The notes beneath the pieces are model-generated. The model was not told the DNA's origin, did not search any database, and saw only the letters and a program-made list of their open reading frames with translations. The position numbers and the translations under genes were made by a program. Shown here one piece after another: positions 1 through 10,753 of a stretch of DNA of 52,376 bases; within the stretch, counting starts at the first letter, position 1, and each line of letters starts with the position of its first letter. The DNA is from Clostridia bacterium (GTDB lineage Bacteria; Bacillota; Sulfobacillia; RBS10-35; JADGHG01). The stretch spans positions 1 to 52,376 of the forward strand of contig JADGHG010000003.1 in assembly GCA_019689585.1 (NCBI GenBank). Reading direction: 5' to 3'.

Positions 1-2
1 AC

Positions 3-128
3 AAGGTGCCGCGCATCTACGAGTTCCGCGCCGAGCTGCCGAAGAGCATGGTCGGCAAGGTGCTGCGCCGCGTTCTCCTGGAGGAGGAGAAGGCGCGGCG
101 GGCCGAGGGGCGCGCCTCGTCGGGCTGA
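3..128 (+). CDS. C-terminal end of long-chain acyl-CoA synthetase / AMP-ligase (partial)
   Basis: Frame 3 reads KVPRIYEFRAELPKSMVGKVLRRVLLEEEKARR...SSG*; ELPKSMVGKVLRR is the typical acyl-CoA ligase C-terminal motif. Confidence 0.8.
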   Translation, partial: KVPRIYEFRAELPKSMVGKVLRRVLLEEEKARRAEGRASSG

Positions 129-231
129 GGCGGACCCGGTGCGCGGCGGCGCGGGGCGCCCGGCCGCCCGGCCGCAGGGCAGGGCCCGGGCGCCCTGGCG
201 TTCGCGGGGCCACGCCGGGTGCCTGCCCCGG

Positions 232-1110
232 TCAGCGCCGCGGACGCGGCCTGAGCGCGCCGAGGATGAGCCGGTCGCGCAGCCGCGTGGGAAGGCGGCG
301 GAGGAGGAGCGTCTCCCGCGCGCGCGCCGGCGGGGCCACGAGGTAGCGGGCGCGCGGCCTGGGGCTCGTGAGGGCGTGGACGACGGCCTCCGCGACCCGC
401 TCCGGCGCAATGCCGCGCTCGCCCGCGCGGAGCGCCGCGCGCATCGTCCGCTCGATCATCTCCCGGTAGGGGGCGACGGCCTCGGGCGGCGCCGCTTCGA
501 ACCAGCGGCGCGCGCGCTCGACCGACTTCGACCAGATGGGCGTCGCGACCGACCCCGGCTCGACGATCGAGACGGCGACCCCGAAGGGCGCGAGCTCGAC
601 GCGGAGCGTGTCCGCCATCGCCTCCAGCGCGAACTTCGAAATCGAGTAGGGGCCGAGGAAGGGGAGCGCGACGAGGCCCGACATCGAGCCCATGAGGACG
701 ATCCGGCCCCGCGTGCGGCGGAGGAGCGGGAGGAAGGCCTGCGTCACGAGGAGCTGGCCCGTGACGTTGACGTCCAGCTGGTCGCGGAACTCGGCGGCCG
801 GGACGAGCTCGAGCGGGCCGCCGACCGCGACGCCGGCGTTGTTCACGAGCGCGAACGCGGCCGGGCCGCCGCCCAAAGACCGGCCGTCGCGCGCGTCGCC
901 GAGGGCCGCCTCGACCGCGCGCGCCGCTTCGCGCACCGCGGCCTCGTCGCGCACGTCGGCCACGACCGGCTCGAAGCCGTCGGCCCGCACCGCCTCCGCC
1001 GCCTCTTGCGAGCGGACGCCGGCGAAGACGCGGAAACCGCGCGCGCCGAGCGCAAGGGCCACGGCGCGCCCGATGCCGCTTCCCGCACCTGTCACGAAGG
1101 CTGCGCGCAC
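232..1110 (-). CDS. SDR family oxidoreductase
   Basis: GTG start at 1110; TGAGSGIGRAVALALGARG nucleotide motif, NNAG, and YSISKFALEAMADTLR catalytic Y-x3-K. Confidence 0.88.
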   Translation of the reverse strand: MRAAFVTGAGSGIGRAVALALGARGFRVFAGVRSQEAAEAVRADGFEPVVADVRDEAAVREAARAVEAALGDARDGRSLGGGPAAFALVNNAGVAVGGPLELVPAAEFRDQLDVNVTGQLLVTQAFLPLLRRTRGRIVLMGSMSGLVALPFLGPYSISKFALEAMADTLRVELAPFGVAVSIVEPGSVATPIWSKSVERARRWFEAAPPEAVAPYREMIERTMRAALRAGERGIAPERVAEAVVHALTSPRPRARYLVAPPARARETLLLRRLPTRLRDRLILGALRPRPRR

Positions 1111-1148
1111 GTCCTCTCCCCTCGACCCCCGATGCCGGCCGGGCCGGG

Positions 1149-2381
1149 CTAGCCGTCGCCCGACGACGCGCCCGCCCAGGCCGGCTCGCCGCCCGCGACG
1201 ACGAGCGAGCGGTCGACGTCGGCGATCCTCGCGCGCCCGGCCAAGCCGAGCGTCAGGTCGAGGTCGGCGAGGAGGTTGCGCAGGAGCCTTCGCACCCCCG
1301 CCTCGCCCGCGACCGCCATGGCGTAGAGATAGGGCCGGCCGACCCCCACGGCGCGCGCCCCGAGGGCGAGCGCCTTCAAGACGTCGGCGCCCCGGCGGAT
1401 TCCCCCGTCGAAGAGCACGACTGCCCGTCCGCCCACGCGTTCGGCCACGGCGGGCAGGGCGTCGAGGGCGGCGAGGGCGCCGTCGACCTGGCGACCGCCG
1501 TGGTTGCTCACGACGACGCCGTCGGCCCCGAGGGCGACGGCGCGCTCGGCGTCGTCGGGGTGGAGGACGCCCTTCACGAGGAGCGGCCGGCGCCAGCGTT
1601 CGCGCACGAAGGCGAGGTCGTCCCACGTGAAGGCGGGGTTGACGTACACGGAGAGGAACTCGGCGACGGCGGCCTTCGGATCCTCCTCGGGCGGCTTGGC
1701 GAGACGGGCGCGGAAGGCGGGGTCGCCGAGGTAGTTCGCGAGGCCTTCGCCCGTGAGGAACGGCAGGTAGCCGAGGCGGAGGTCGCGCTCGCGCCAGCCG
1801 AGCATCGTCGTGTCGACGGTGACGACGAGCGCCTCGTAGCTGGCCTTCTCGGCCCGCGCAAGGAGGCTCGCCGTCACCTCGCGGTCGCGCGCCGGGTAGA
1901 GCTGGAACCAGAGCGGCGCCTCGCCCGCCTCCGCCGCCACCTCTTCCAGTGGCTTGGACGAGACGGTGCTGAGGGCGAACGCGAGTCCGAGCGCCTTCGC
2001 CGCCCGGGCCGCGGCGAGTTCCGCGTCCGGGTGCACGATCGACTGGACGCCGACCGGCGAGAGGTACACGGGGGCCGGCCAAGGCCGGCCGAAGACGTCG
2101 ACCGAGAGGTCGCGCCGGGAGACGTCGTTCAACATGCGCGGAACGATGCGCCAGCGGCGGAACGCCGCCCGGTTGGCCCAGGCGGTCGCCTCGCGCCCGG
2201 CCGCCCCTTCGACGTAGCCCCAGGCCCCCTCGTCGAGCACCGCCTCGGCGGCCTGGCGCCACTCGCGCGGCGAGACCGGCCAGCGGCCGTCGGCCAGCGC
2301 GCCCGGCCGCGCCACCCCCTCCGGGGCCCGGTTTCCGCCGAGGTAGATCTCCGTCTGCGCCTCGAGGCCGAAGTCCGCCAT
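1149..2381 (-). CDS. FMN-dependent alpha-hydroxy-acid oxidizing protein (lactate oxidase/monooxygenase-like)
   Basis: [16 protein letters not shown]...; [80 protein letters not shown] signatures. Confidence 0.9.
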   Translation of the reverse strand: MADFGLEAQTEIYLGGNRAPEGVARPGALADGRWPVSPREWRQAAEAVLDEGAWGYVEGAAGREATAWANRAAFRRWRIVPRMLNDVSRRDLSVDVFGRPWPAPVYLSPVGVQSIVHPDAELAAARAAKALGLAFALSTVSSKPLEEVAAEAGEAPLWFQLYPARDREVTASLLARAEKASYEALVVTVDTTMLGWRERDLRLGYLPFLTGEGLANYLGDPAFRARLAKPPEEDPKAAVAEFLSVYVNPAFTWDDLAFVRERWRRPLLVKGVLHPDDAERAVALGADGVVVSNHGGRQVDGALAALDALPAVAERVGGRAVVLFDGGIRRGADVLKALALGARAVGVGRPYLYAMAVAGEAGVRRLLRNLLADLDLTLGLAGRARIADVDRSLVVAGGEPAWAGASSGDG

Positions 2382-2581
2382 GCGACCGCACCTCCGCCCG
2401 CCGGAAGCTTCCAGACCGGATCTTCGCGGGCGGTGCCCGCGCCACCTCTCGCGCGGCCGGCGGGCGCAGGCGGCGCGCTGCGACACGCCCGGCGCTGGCG
2501 CCCGGGGCGAGGCTTTGGGTACGCTCGGGCCGTGGCCCGTCCGCGGCCGCTCGGCCCGGGGGGTGCGAGGGAGGCGCGACC

Positions 2582-3373
2582 GTGAAGCAGTACCTCGACC
2601 TCTGCCGGCGCATCCTCTCCGAGGGCGTGCCCTCGGACGACCGGACGGGGACCGGCACGCTGGCCGTCTTCGGCCATCAGATGCGATTCGACCTCGCCGC
2701 CGGCTTCCCGCTCGTGACGACGAAGCGCATCAACATCCGCGCCGTCATCCACGAGCTCCTCTGGTTTCTCAAAGGCGACACGAACGTGCGCTACCTCCAC
2801 GAGCGCGACGTCCACATCTGGGACCCCTGGGCCGGCGAGGACGGCGACCTGGGTCCGATCTACGGCAAGCAGTGGCGCCGTTGGGAGGCCGGAGGGCGCA
2901 CGATCGACCAGCTCGGCTGGGTCGTCGACGAGATCCGGAGGCGGCCGGACTCGCGCCGCCTCGTCGTCTCGGCCTGGAACCCGGCCGACCTCGACCGCAT
3001 GGCGCTCCCCCCCTGCCATACGCTCTTCCAGTTCCGCGTGCTCGCCGGCCGGCTCCACTGCCAGCTCTACCAGCGGAGCGCCGACGTCTTCCTCGGCCTC
3101 CCGTTCAACATCGCGAGCTACGCGCTCCTCACCATGATGGTCGCGCAGGTGACGGGGTACGAGCCGGGCGAGCTCGTCCACACGATCGGCGACGCCCACA
3201 TCTACCGGAACCACCTGGAGCAGGTGAAGCTCCAGCTCACGCGCGAACCGCGCCCCTTGCCGCGCATGATCCTGAACCCGGAGGTGCGGGATCTCGACGC
3301 GTTCCGCTTCGAGGACTTCACGCTCGTCGGCTACGACCCCCATCCGCATATCAAAGGCGAGATCTCCGTGTGA
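2582..3373 (+). CDS. thyA: Thymidylate synthase
   Basis: [35 protein letters not shown]...[10 protein letters not shown]...[24 protein letters not shown] start. Confidence 0.97.
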   Translation: MKQYLDLCRRILSEGVPSDDRTGTGTLAVFGHQMRFDLAAGFPLVTTKRINIRAVIHELLWFLKGDTNVRYLHERDVHIWDPWAGEDGDLGPIYGKQWRRWEAGGRTIDQLGWVVDEIRRRPDSRRLVVSAWNPADLDRMALPPCHTLFQFRVLAGRLHCQLYQRSADVFLGLPFNIASYALLTMMVAQVTGYEPGELVHTIGDAHIYRNHLEQVKLQLTREPRPLPRMILNPEVRDLDAFRFEDFTLVGYDPHPHIKGEISV

Positions 3374-3410
3374 CCCGGCCGCCGCGAGGTGGAGCTCACG
3401 CGGATCGGGC

Positions 3411-4430
3411 TCATCCGCCGCGCGCCCTGCCCGGCCGACGCCCGCTGCCCCTTCGCCCCCGAACGGCCAGGCCGCCCGCGCCTTCCGCGTCCGGCGGCTT
3501 CGACGTCGCCCGCAGGAAGCCGACGAGCCCCGCCAGGATGGCGGCGCCGCCCGCCGCCTCGGCCGCGGTCGGCAGCTCGCCCAGGACGAGCCAGGCGAGG
3601 AGCGTGGCGCCCACCGGTTCGCCCAGGTTGGTGACCGAGACGGTCGCAGCCGGCACGTGCTCGAGCGCCCAGTTGAAGAGCGTGTGTCCGAAGAGCGTCG
3701 GCACGACGGCCAGCGCCAAGAAGATCGCCCACTCGCGCGGGGGGTACGGGACGAGCGGCACGCCCGCCACCCGGGCGCCGAGCCCGAGGGCGACGGCCGC
3801 GAACGCGTACACCCAGGTCGTATAGGTCGCGTTGTCGAGGCGGCTCCGCAACCGGCGGCCGACCAGCATGTAGCCGGCGAGGCACGCGGCCCCGAGGAGC
3901 GCCAGGCCATCTCCGTAGAGGGCCGTCCCGCCGAGCGCGTAGTCTCCGCCGCCCACGATCGCCGTCCCCAAAAGCGCTACGCCCGCCGCGAGGTAGGCGG
4001 CGCGGGAAAGGGGCTCGTCCCCGAGCGGCACGGCCGCCGCCGCCACGAGGAGCGGGTGGCTCGAGACGAGCACGAGGGAGCTCGCGACGGTCGTGTAGCG
4101 GAGCGACGCGATCCAGCTCGTGAAGTGAAGGGCGAGCAAGAGGCCGCTCGCCGCCATGAGGGCCACATCGCGCGCCGCGGGCCACCGCGCGCGGGCCGCG
4201 GCCGGCCGCCCCGCGCGGGCGACCCCCGCCCCGCCGGCCGCCCGAGTGCGACCCCGGATCCCGGTGCCCGCGGCACTCGCGAGGACGGTCAGCGGCACCG
4301 CGAGCGCCAGCCGGTAAAAGGAGAGGACCACGGGCGGCGCGGACGAGAACCGGACGAAGATGCTCGCGAAGGAGACGGCGACGACGGCCGTCGCGAGCGC
4401 GAGAAGCACGCGGAGCGGCACGATCGCCAT
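3411..4430 (-). CDS. EamA/DMT-family transporter
   Basis: About 10 hydrophobic segments; MAIVPLRVLLALATAVVAVSFASIFVRFSSAPPVVLSFYRLALAVP and C-terminal NLGEPVGATLLAWLVLGELPT EamA repeat. Confidence 0.85.
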   Translation of the reverse strand: MAIVPLRVLLALATAVVAVSFASIFVRFSSAPPVVLSFYRLALAVPLTVLASAAGTGIRGRTRAAGGAGVARAGRPAAARARWPAARDVALMAASGLLLALHFTSWIASLRYTTVASSLVLVSSHPLLVAAAAVPLGDEPLSRAAYLAAGVALLGTAIVGGGDYALGGTALYGDGLALLGAACLAGYMLVGRRLRSRLDNATYTTWVYAFAAVALGLGARVAGVPLVPYPPREWAIFLALAVVPTLFGHTLFNWALEHVPAATVSVTNLGEPVGATLLAWLVLGELPTAAEAAGGAAILAGLVGFLRATSKPPDAEGAGGLAVRGRRGSGRRPGRARGG

Positions 4431-4493
4431 CCCCCCGCAGGCCGCGCCGCGCCGGCGCCTCACGCGGGTGCGGCGCGGCGCGGCATCTCCAGG

Positions 4494-6071
4494 CTAGCCG
4501 AGGCTTCCGTCCGCCGAAAGCCGCACCTCGCGGGTGGCGACGGCCTCGCGAAAGGCGCGGTCGTGCGAGGCGAAGACGACCGTGCCGCGGAACGCCCGCA
4601 GCGCCCGCTCGAGGGCCTCCCGGCCGGGGAGGTCCAGGTGGTTGGTCGGCTCGTCGAGGAGCAGGAGATCCGGGACCGAGACGAGTGCGAGGCAGAGGGC
4701 GAGCCGCGTGCGCTCGCCGGGGCTCAGGGTCGCCGCCGGCCTCAGGGCGGCCTCGCCGGGGACGCCTAGGGCGGCGAGAAGCGTGCGGGCCGTGGCGGCG
4801 TCCGGCGCCCCCGCGGCGAGCACCTGCGCGACGGCGCTGCGGCCGGGGTCCACGGCGCCCTCTTGCCGGAAGTGCAAGACGCGCGCGGACGGCACGACGC
4901 GCACGCGCCCCGAGAGTCTTCCCGACCACGCCTCGCCGCCCTCGCCGTGCCCACCGCCCGACCGGAGGCGCTGCCCTCCGCCTTCGAGGAGCGCGCGGGG
5001 CGCGCCGGAAGCTACGGCGGCCAGGATGCGGATCAGCGTCGTCTTCCCGCTCCCGTTCGGCCCGACCAGCGCGAGCCGTTCGCCGCGCCGGATCTCGAGG
5101 CGCTCGACCCGGAGAGCCGGCCGGTCCGGACGCGCGCCCGAGGCCCGGCCGTCGTGCCCGCTCCGGGCGTCGCCCGCGTCGCGCGCGTCACACCCGCCGG
5201 CGGCTTCCGCGGTGTCGCCGTCCCCGTACCGGAACGTCACGCCCTCCAGCTGCGCGATCACCGGCGGCAGACTTCGCGCCGGGAGGAAGGAGAGGTCGAG
5301 GGGCGGCACCCGCCAGGGCTTCTCGACGCGCCCCGCCTCGTGGCGCGCAAGGCGCGTCTCGATCGCCTTCGCCCTGTCCATGGCCTTGGCGGCCCGCTTC
5401 TTCAGGTACGGGTTCCGCTCCCCGGCCTGGCGGTGGGCCCGCTCGGCCCAGACCGCCTGGCGGCGGGCCGCCTCGAGCAGCCGGCGCCGCTCGGCCTCCC
5501 ACGCCTCGTACCGCTCGGCCTGCTGCCGGCGCTCCGCCTCCCGCTGGGCGCGGTAGGCCGAGTAGTTGCCCGGGTACTCCCGCACCCGACCCCGGTCGAT
5601 CGCCAGGATGCGGCCGCAGACCGCGTCGAGGAGCGCGCGGTCGTGGGAGGCCAGCACGATCGTGCCGCGGAAGGCGAGAAGCCGCCGCGCGACCCAGTCC
5701 TGCACCTCCTCGTCCAGGTGGTTCGTCGGCTCGTCGAGGAGGAGGAGCGCCGGCTCCGCGGAGAGCAGCCGGCCCAAGCGGCGGCGCATCCGCTCGCCGG
5801 AACTCTCCCCCGCCCTCCCCTCCGCCGCGCCGGGACACTCGTCCGGCGCGGGCTCCTGCCGGAAGAACGCGATCGTAGGCCGACCGCCCACCCAGTGGAG
5901 GCAGCGCGGGGGCGCCTCGAGTTCGCCCGCGAGGACGCGCAGGAGCGTCGTCTTGCCGGCGCCGTTCGGGCCGATCAGCCCCACCCGGTCGCCCGCCGCG
6001 AGGTGGAAGGAGACGTCGCGGAGAAGCGGCTCGTCGCCGAAGGAAACGGAAAGGCCGCGCACGCGCAGCAT
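4494..6071 (-). CDS. ABC-F family ATP-binding protein
   Basis: Two ABC domains (GPNGAGKTTLLR, GPNGSGKTTLIR; LLLLDEPTNHLD twice) and no TM segments. Confidence 0.93.
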   Translation of the reverse strand: MLRVRGLSVSFGDEPLLRDVSFHLAAGDRVGLIGPNGAGKTTLLRVLAGELEAPPRCLHWVGGRPTIAFFRQEPAPDECPGAAEGRAGESSGERMRRRLGRLLSAEPALLLLDEPTNHLDEEVQDWVARRLLAFRGTIVLASHDRALLDAVCGRILAIDRGRVREYPGNYSAYRAQREAERRQQAERYEAWEAERRRLLEAARRQAVWAERAHRQAGERNPYLKKRAAKAMDRAKAIETRLARHEAGRVEKPWRVPPLDLSFLPARSLPPVIAQLEGVTFRYGDGDTAEAAGGCDARDAGDARSGHDGRASGARPDRPALRVERLEIRRGERLALVGPNGSGKTTLIRILAAVASGAPRALLEGGGQRLRSGGGHGEGGEAWSGRLSGRVRVVPSARVLHFRQEGAVDPGRSAVAQVLAAGAPDAATARTLLAALGVPGEAALRPAATLSPGERTRLALCLALVSVPDLLLLDEPTNHLDLPGREALERALRAFRGTVVFASHDRAFREAVATREVRLSADGSLG

Positions 6072-6154
6072 CGCTCGTCCTCCCTGGGATGCGGGATGTC
6101 AGCGGACGGCGACGCGGCGCCTCACTCGCAGCCTCCCCTCGCTACGCTGCTCTC

Positions 6155-7465
6155 TCACACCGACTGTAGCACGGCGTCCTCGGCCGCGGCGGGGAACACG
6201 CACACGAATCGGCTCCCCGGGCCGCCTTCGCGGCCCTCCACCCACACGCGGCCGTCGTGGCGCAGGACGACGTGCTTGACGATCGCGAGACCCAGACCCG
6301 TGCCGCCGGTCTCGCGGCTGCGCCCCTTGTCGACGCGGTAGAAGCGCTCGAAGATGCGGGTGCGGTCGGCGGGCGGGACGCCGATGCCCGTGTCCTCGAC
6401 GACGAGCCTCGCCCACGGGCGCCCGTCCAGCTCGACGACGTCCGTGCGCAGGCTGACCCGTCCGCCGGGCGGCGTGTACCTGGCCGCGTTGCTGAGGAGG
6501 TTGCCGATCACCTGCTGGATCTGGTCCGGGTCGCCCAGGGTGGGCGCCCGCTCGAGCCGGAGGTCGACCGCGAGGTTCCGTTCGCGGAAGAGGGGCTGCA
6601 TGCGCTCGTGCGCCTCCTGCACCTCAGCCGCGAGGTCGAGCGGCACCTGGTGGAACGGCGTCTCGAAACTCTCCAGGCGCGCGAGCGTCATCATGTCGTC
6701 GAGCAGCCGCACCATGAGCTGCACGTTGCGCACGATGTTCGCGAGGTAGCGCTGGCGCGGGTCGTCCTCGGGCCACTCCTCGGCCAGCGTGTCCGCGTAC
6801 CCCTGGATCGCGGTGAGCGGCGTGCGGAGCTCGTGCGAGGCATTGGCCACGAACTCGCGGCGCATCCGCTCGACCGCCCGGAGCTCCGTGACGTCGCGCA
6901 GCACCACGAGCAGGAACGGCCGATCGTCGCCCTTCGGCGTCCCGAGAGGTCGGATGCGCACTTCGTAGGTGCGGCTGCCGTCGTCGCGGACGTACTCCAC
7001 CACGCGCGGCTTCCCGTCGCGGCGGGCGTCGCCGAGGGCCCGGTCGACGTCGGCCCGCCGGAACACCTCGATGGCGTACTTGCCCGTGACCACGGGGGCG
7101 AGAGGGCTCCAGGCCTCGCGTACGCTGTGGTTCGCGTAGATCACGCGCCCCAGAGGGTCGAGGAGGATCACGCCGTCGTCGAGCCCGTCCAGCGTCCGCC
7201 GCATGCTCTCGAGGTCCTCGCGCGTCTCGTCCCAGTACAGGAGGAGCCCGCGCACGACCGCGGAGAGCTCGCGCGCGAGCCGCCCCGCGCCCGGTTTCTC
7301 CTCCCCCTCGGCGTCCAGGAAGGCGCGCCCGCGTTCGACAGCGAACGACGCGACGGAATGGATGGGCCACCAGCGGCCCCGCTCCGCGCGAACGCCGCAG
7401 GCGTACGCCAGCGCGGCGACCGCGAGAGCCCCCGCCGCGGCGACCGCGATCCCGAGGGCGCTCAC
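6155..7465 (-). CDS. PhoR-like sensor histidine kinase (PAS + HisKA + HATPase)
   Basis: N-terminal TM, PAS-like region, FVANASHELRTPLTAIQGY, GTGLGLAIVKHV. Confidence 0.92.
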   Translation of the reverse strand: MSALGIAVAAAGALAVAALAYACGVRAERGRWWPIHSVASFAVERGRAFLDAEGEEKPGAGRLARELSAVVRGLLLYWDETREDLESMRRTLDGLDDGVILLDPLGRVIYANHSVREAWSPLAPVVTGKYAIEVFRRADVDRALGDARRDGKPRVVEYVRDDGSRTYEVRIRPLGTPKGDDRPFLLVVLRDVTELRAVERMRREFVANASHELRTPLTAIQGYADTLAEEWPEDDPRQRYLANIVRNVQLMVRLLDDMMTLARLESFETPFHQVPLDLAAEVQEAHERMQPLFRERNLAVDLRLERAPTLGDPDQIQQVIGNLLSNAARYTPPGGRVSLRTDVVELDGRPWARLVVEDTGIGVPPADRTRIFERFYRVDKGRSRETGGTGLGLAIVKHVVLRHDGRVWVEGREGGPGSRFVCVFPAAAEDAVLQSV

Positions 7466-8148
7466 GGTTCCTCGGACCTCAGCCGGTAGCCGACGCCGCG
7501 CACGGTCTCGATCAGGCCCTCGATGCCGGCCGCCGCCAGCTTCGAGCGGATATGACGGACGTGCACGTCCACCGTGCGCTCCTCCCCGACGAAGTCCGAC
7601 CCCCAGACGCGGTCGAGGATCTGGGCCCGGGACAAGACGGCCCCGGGGCGCTCCGCAAGCACGTGCAGAAGCCCGAACTCCATGGCGGTGAGCGGCACGA
7701 CGTCGCCGTCCACCTGCGCCAGCATCCGCACCGGGTCGAGCGACAGGCGTCCCACGCGCACCACGCCCGCGGACGGAGGGCGCGTGACGCGCCGGAGCAC
7801 CGCCCGCACGCGAGCCACGAGCTCACGGGGGCGGAAGGGTTTCACGACGTAGTCGTCGGCGCCCAGTTCCAGGCCGGCCACCTGATCCGCCTCGTCGGAG
7901 AGCGCCGTGAGGATCACGATGCCGACCGCCTCGCCCCGCTCGCGCAGGCGTCGGCAGAGGTCGAACCCATGCCCGTCGGGAAGCATGAGGTCGAGGACGA
8001 CGAGCTCCGGGCCCCACCGGGACACCAGCTCCCAGCCCTCCCGGGCGTCGCCCGCCGCCTTCACCTGGTAGCTGGCGCGCGTGAGGTGGTGACTCACGAG
8101 CTCCCGGATGTCCGCGTCGTCCTCGATCAAGAGGATCCTGCCGGGCAT
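7462..8148 (-). CDS. OmpR/PhoB-family response regulator
   Basis: ILLIEDDADIRELV...VVLDLMLPDGHG..LTALSDE..GADDYVVKPFRPRELVARVRA plus winged helix; overlaps the kinase start. Confidence 0.93.
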   Translation of the reverse strand: MPGRILLIEDDADIRELVSHHLTRASYQVKAAGDAREGWELVSRWGPELVVLDLMLPDGHGFDLCRRLRERGEAVGIVILTALSDEADQVAGLELGADDYVVKPFRPRELVARVRAVLRRVTRPPSAGVVRVGRLSLDPVRMLAQVDGDVVPLTAMEFGLLHVLAERPGAVLSRAQILDRVWGSDFVGEERTVDVHVRHIRSKLAAAGIEGLIETVRGVGYRLRSEEP

Positions 8149-8288
8149 GCGCGCTCACCCCTTTGGAATGCCGACGACAGCTCATGTTCATTAAGCCATG
8201 AGCCCTATCGTCGGATCCCGACCTGCGTGCTCCCGGCCCTCATCAGGTTCTCATCCCAGGACGGTATCCTTACGGGTTGGTGAGCCTC

Positions 8289-8978
8289 ATGCCCCTCGGG
8301 AGGATCCTCGTCGTCGAGGACGAGCCCTCGCTGGCCCGCTACCTCCAGATGGAGCTGGAGCACGAAGGCTACCGGTGCCGAATGGCCCATTCCGGCCCTC
8401 TGGCGCTGCAGCTCGCGCAGGCCGAAGCCTTCGACCTCGTGCTTCTCGACCTGATGCTGCCGGACCTCGACGGCCTGGAGGTCTGCCGGCGCCTCCGCCG
8501 CGCGAGCGATGTGCCGATCATCATGATCACCGCACGAGACGCCGTCGCCGACAGGATCGCGGGTCTCGACACCGGAGCCGACGACTACCTCACCAAACCC
8601 TTCGCCATCGAGGAGCTGCTGGCCCGCATGCGCGCCGTGGTGCGCCGCCGCGAGCGAAGCGCGCCTTCGACCGAGACGGCTGTGCTCGCGGTCGGCGCTC
8701 TCCGACTGAGCCCCGCCACCCGCGAGGTTCGCTGCGCCGAAAGAGTCATCGCCCTGACGAAACGCGAGTTCGATCTGCTCGAATACCTCATGGAGAACGC
8801 CGGTCGGGTCTGCAACCGGGACCAGATCATGGCCGCCGTCTGGGGATACGATTCCGAGGCGGAGACGAACGTCGTGGACGTCTACGTCCGTTACCTCCGG
8901 AGGAAACTGGGCCGGTGCGCCGGGTTCCTGCGGACGGTGCGGGGCGTCGGTTACCTCTTGCGAGAAGACGGTGCATGA
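8289..8978 (+). CDS. OmpR-family response regulator
   Basis: MPLGRILVVEDEPSLARYL...LVLLDLMLPDLDG...GADDYLTKPFAIEELLARMRA plus Trans_Reg_C; possible upstream TTG start at 8277. Confidence 0.93.
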   Translation: MPLGRILVVEDEPSLARYLQMELEHEGYRCRMAHSGPLALQLAQAEAFDLVLLDLMLPDLDGLEVCRRLRRASDVPIIMITARDAVADRIAGLDTGADDYLTKPFAIEELLARMRAVVRRRERSAPSTETAVLAVGALRLSPATREVRCAERVIALTKREFDLLEYLMENAGRVCNRDQIMAAVWGYDSEAETNVVDVYVRYLRRKLGRCAGFLRTVRGVGYLLREDGA

Positions 8979-10324
8979 ACCGCCTGAGCCTGCGCCTCAG
9001 CGCGGCCATCGCCGCCGTCTTCCTGCTGGCCCTCCTTTTGTCCGGCCTTCTGACGTACGCGGGCGTCAAGCGGCAGATGGAGCTCGCCGCCCGCACCCAG
9101 GCGGAGGCCGTGGTCCAGACGCTGCGACGTACGTATGCAGAACCGGAGGACGGCCAGCGGGACCAGCACGCCGACCCGGCCGACGGAGACTTCCTCGCCG
9201 GGGTGCCTCCGGGCATCGAGATCGTCATCCGCGACGGATCGGGACGGGTCGTGAACGCGACATCGCCCGGGGCGGTCCGGCTGCTCCCCGGCACGGGGAT
9301 CCAAAGCGCCGGCGAATCCTTGTACTGGGTGATCCGGAAACCGCTCGACCGCGACGGCCGGCTCATCGTCACGGTCGGTGTGCCCTTCGGCGGTGCGTGG
9401 GAGTTCCTCGAGCTGCTGCGCGCGCGCCTTCTCATGATCGGCGCCGGGAGCGGCCTCGCCGTGCTGGCCGTCGTCTTCCTCCTGGTCCGGGCCAAACTGC
9501 GCCCCCTGCGCGAGCTCGCACAGGCGGCCCGCCAACTGGGGCAGGGCGACTGGGGTCGCCGGTTCGACGCGCGCGGGTCGCCGGAAGAGGTCGCGGCTCT
9601 GGGTCAGTCGTTTAACGACATGGCCGACCGCCTGGAGGCCGCGTTCGAACGGCAGCGCACGTTCGTGGCCGACGCCGCCCACGAGCTGCGGACTCCGGTC
9701 GCCATCCTGGACGGGTACACGCGCATGCTCCAGCGTTGGGGGAAGTCCGATCCCCGCGTGCTCGACGAATCGCTGGACGCCATGTCCACCGAGACGGCAT
9801 ACATGGCGAAGCTCGTGCAGAAACTGCTCGCCGCAAGCCGCGACGGCCGGTCGGCGGCCGAGCCCCCGACCGCCTTCCACCTGGACGACCTGCTCGCGCA
9901 GGTCGTCTCTGCGACGCGACTCCTGGGCCGCGAGCGGGACGTCGCGGTGCGGCTCGGGACGATCAAGCCTCTCACGGTCAAGGGGGACCCGGACGCCATG
10001 CGGGAGGCCTTGCTCGCGGTGATCGAGAACGCCATCAAATTCACCAAGCCCGGAACCGCGGTGGAGGTGTCCTGCGAAGCGTCGGGCGACGCCGCCCGGG
10101 TCGTCGTCCGCGACCAGGGGCCTGGTATTGCACCCGAAGCCCTGCCTCACATCTTCGAGCGCTTCTTCAAGGCGGACCGCGCCCGCGCCCGCCACATCGA
10201 GGGCACGGGTCTGGGTCTGTCCATCGCCAGCGATCTGATGAAGTCCCAAGGCGGCCGCGTGTACGTGCTCGAGACGTCCCCTACGGGCACGGCCTTCGCC
10301 TTGGAACTGCCGCTCTTCTCATGA
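8975..10324 (+). CDS. HAMP-type sensor histidine kinase
   Basis: Overlaps RR stop (ATGA); two TMs, HAMP, FVADAAHELRTPVAILDGYTRML, GTGLGLSIASDLM. Confidence 0.93.
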   Translation: MNRLSLRLSAAIAAVFLLALLLSGLLTYAGVKRQMELAARTQAEAVVQTLRRTYAEPEDGQRDQHADPADGDFLAGVPPGIEIVIRDGSGRVVNATSPGAVRLLPGTGIQSAGESLYWVIRKPLDRDGRLIVTVGVPFGGAWEFLELLRARLLMIGAGSGLAVLAVVFLLVRAKLRPLRELAQAARQLGQGDWGRRFDARGSPEEVAALGQSFNDMADRLEAAFERQRTFVADAAHELRTPVAILDGYTRMLQRWGKSDPRVLDESLDAMSTETAYMAKLVQKLLAASRDGRSAAEPPTAFHLDDLLAQVVSATRLLGRERDVAVRLGTIKPLTVKGDPDAMREALLAVIENAIKFTKPGTAVEVSCEASGDAARVVVRDQGPGIAPEALPHIFERFFKADRARARHIEGTGLGLSIASDLMKSQGGRVYVLETSPTGTAFALELPLFS

Positions 10325-10399
10325 TGCTCTCAGTTTCTTTTCACAGGCGTTTCATCTGGCCGGACTACGCTTGAGCAAAGGGGAGGAGGTGAATACACG

Positions 10400-10717
10400 G
10401 TGAAGTGGAGCAGGTGGGCAACAGCGCTCGCCGTGGTCGGCATTGTATCCCTCGCGGGGTTCGCCGGCGGCCGGCTGGCGTTCGCGGCGCAGTCTCCGGC
10501 TCCGTCGGTCGATGCTGCGTCCCATGCCCAGGGGGATACGGACAACGTCGAGCAGCAGGTCGGCGACCAGAGCGGTCCCGATGGTCAGCAGGACGGCGAG
10601 GAAGCGGGGAGCGCCGACGAGGCGAACGACGGTTCGGACGCGTCGGACGCCGCGGTCGGCGACGTCTCCGGCCAGGTCGTTGGTGCGGACGAGGCAGACC
10701 AGGGCGAGGGTCGCTGA
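10400..10717 (+). CDS. Small Asp/Glu/Gly-rich secreted protein of unknown function
   Basis: GTG start with upstream GGGGAGGAGGTG; signal peptide MKWSRWATALAVVGIVSLAGFAGGRLAFAAQ then acidic low-complexity DNVEQQVGDQSGPDGQQDGEEAGSADEANDGSDASD. Confidence 0.65.
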   Translation: MKWSRWATALAVVGIVSLAGFAGGRLAFAAQSPAPSVDAASHAQGDTDNVEQQVGDQSGPDGQQDGEEAGSADEANDGSDASDAAVGDVSGQVVGADEADQGEGR

Positions 10718-10722
10718 CGCGG

Positions 10723-10753
10723 GCAGGCGCCTCTCTTCCCGAGAGGCGCCTGC
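10723..10753 (+). terminator. Hairpin terminator candidate
   Basis: Perfect 13-bp inverted repeat GCAGGCGCCTCTC-TTCCC-GAGAGGCGCCTGC, 5-nt loop, immediately after the 10400-10717 stop; weak T tract (gcgtttcc). Confidence 0.75.
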
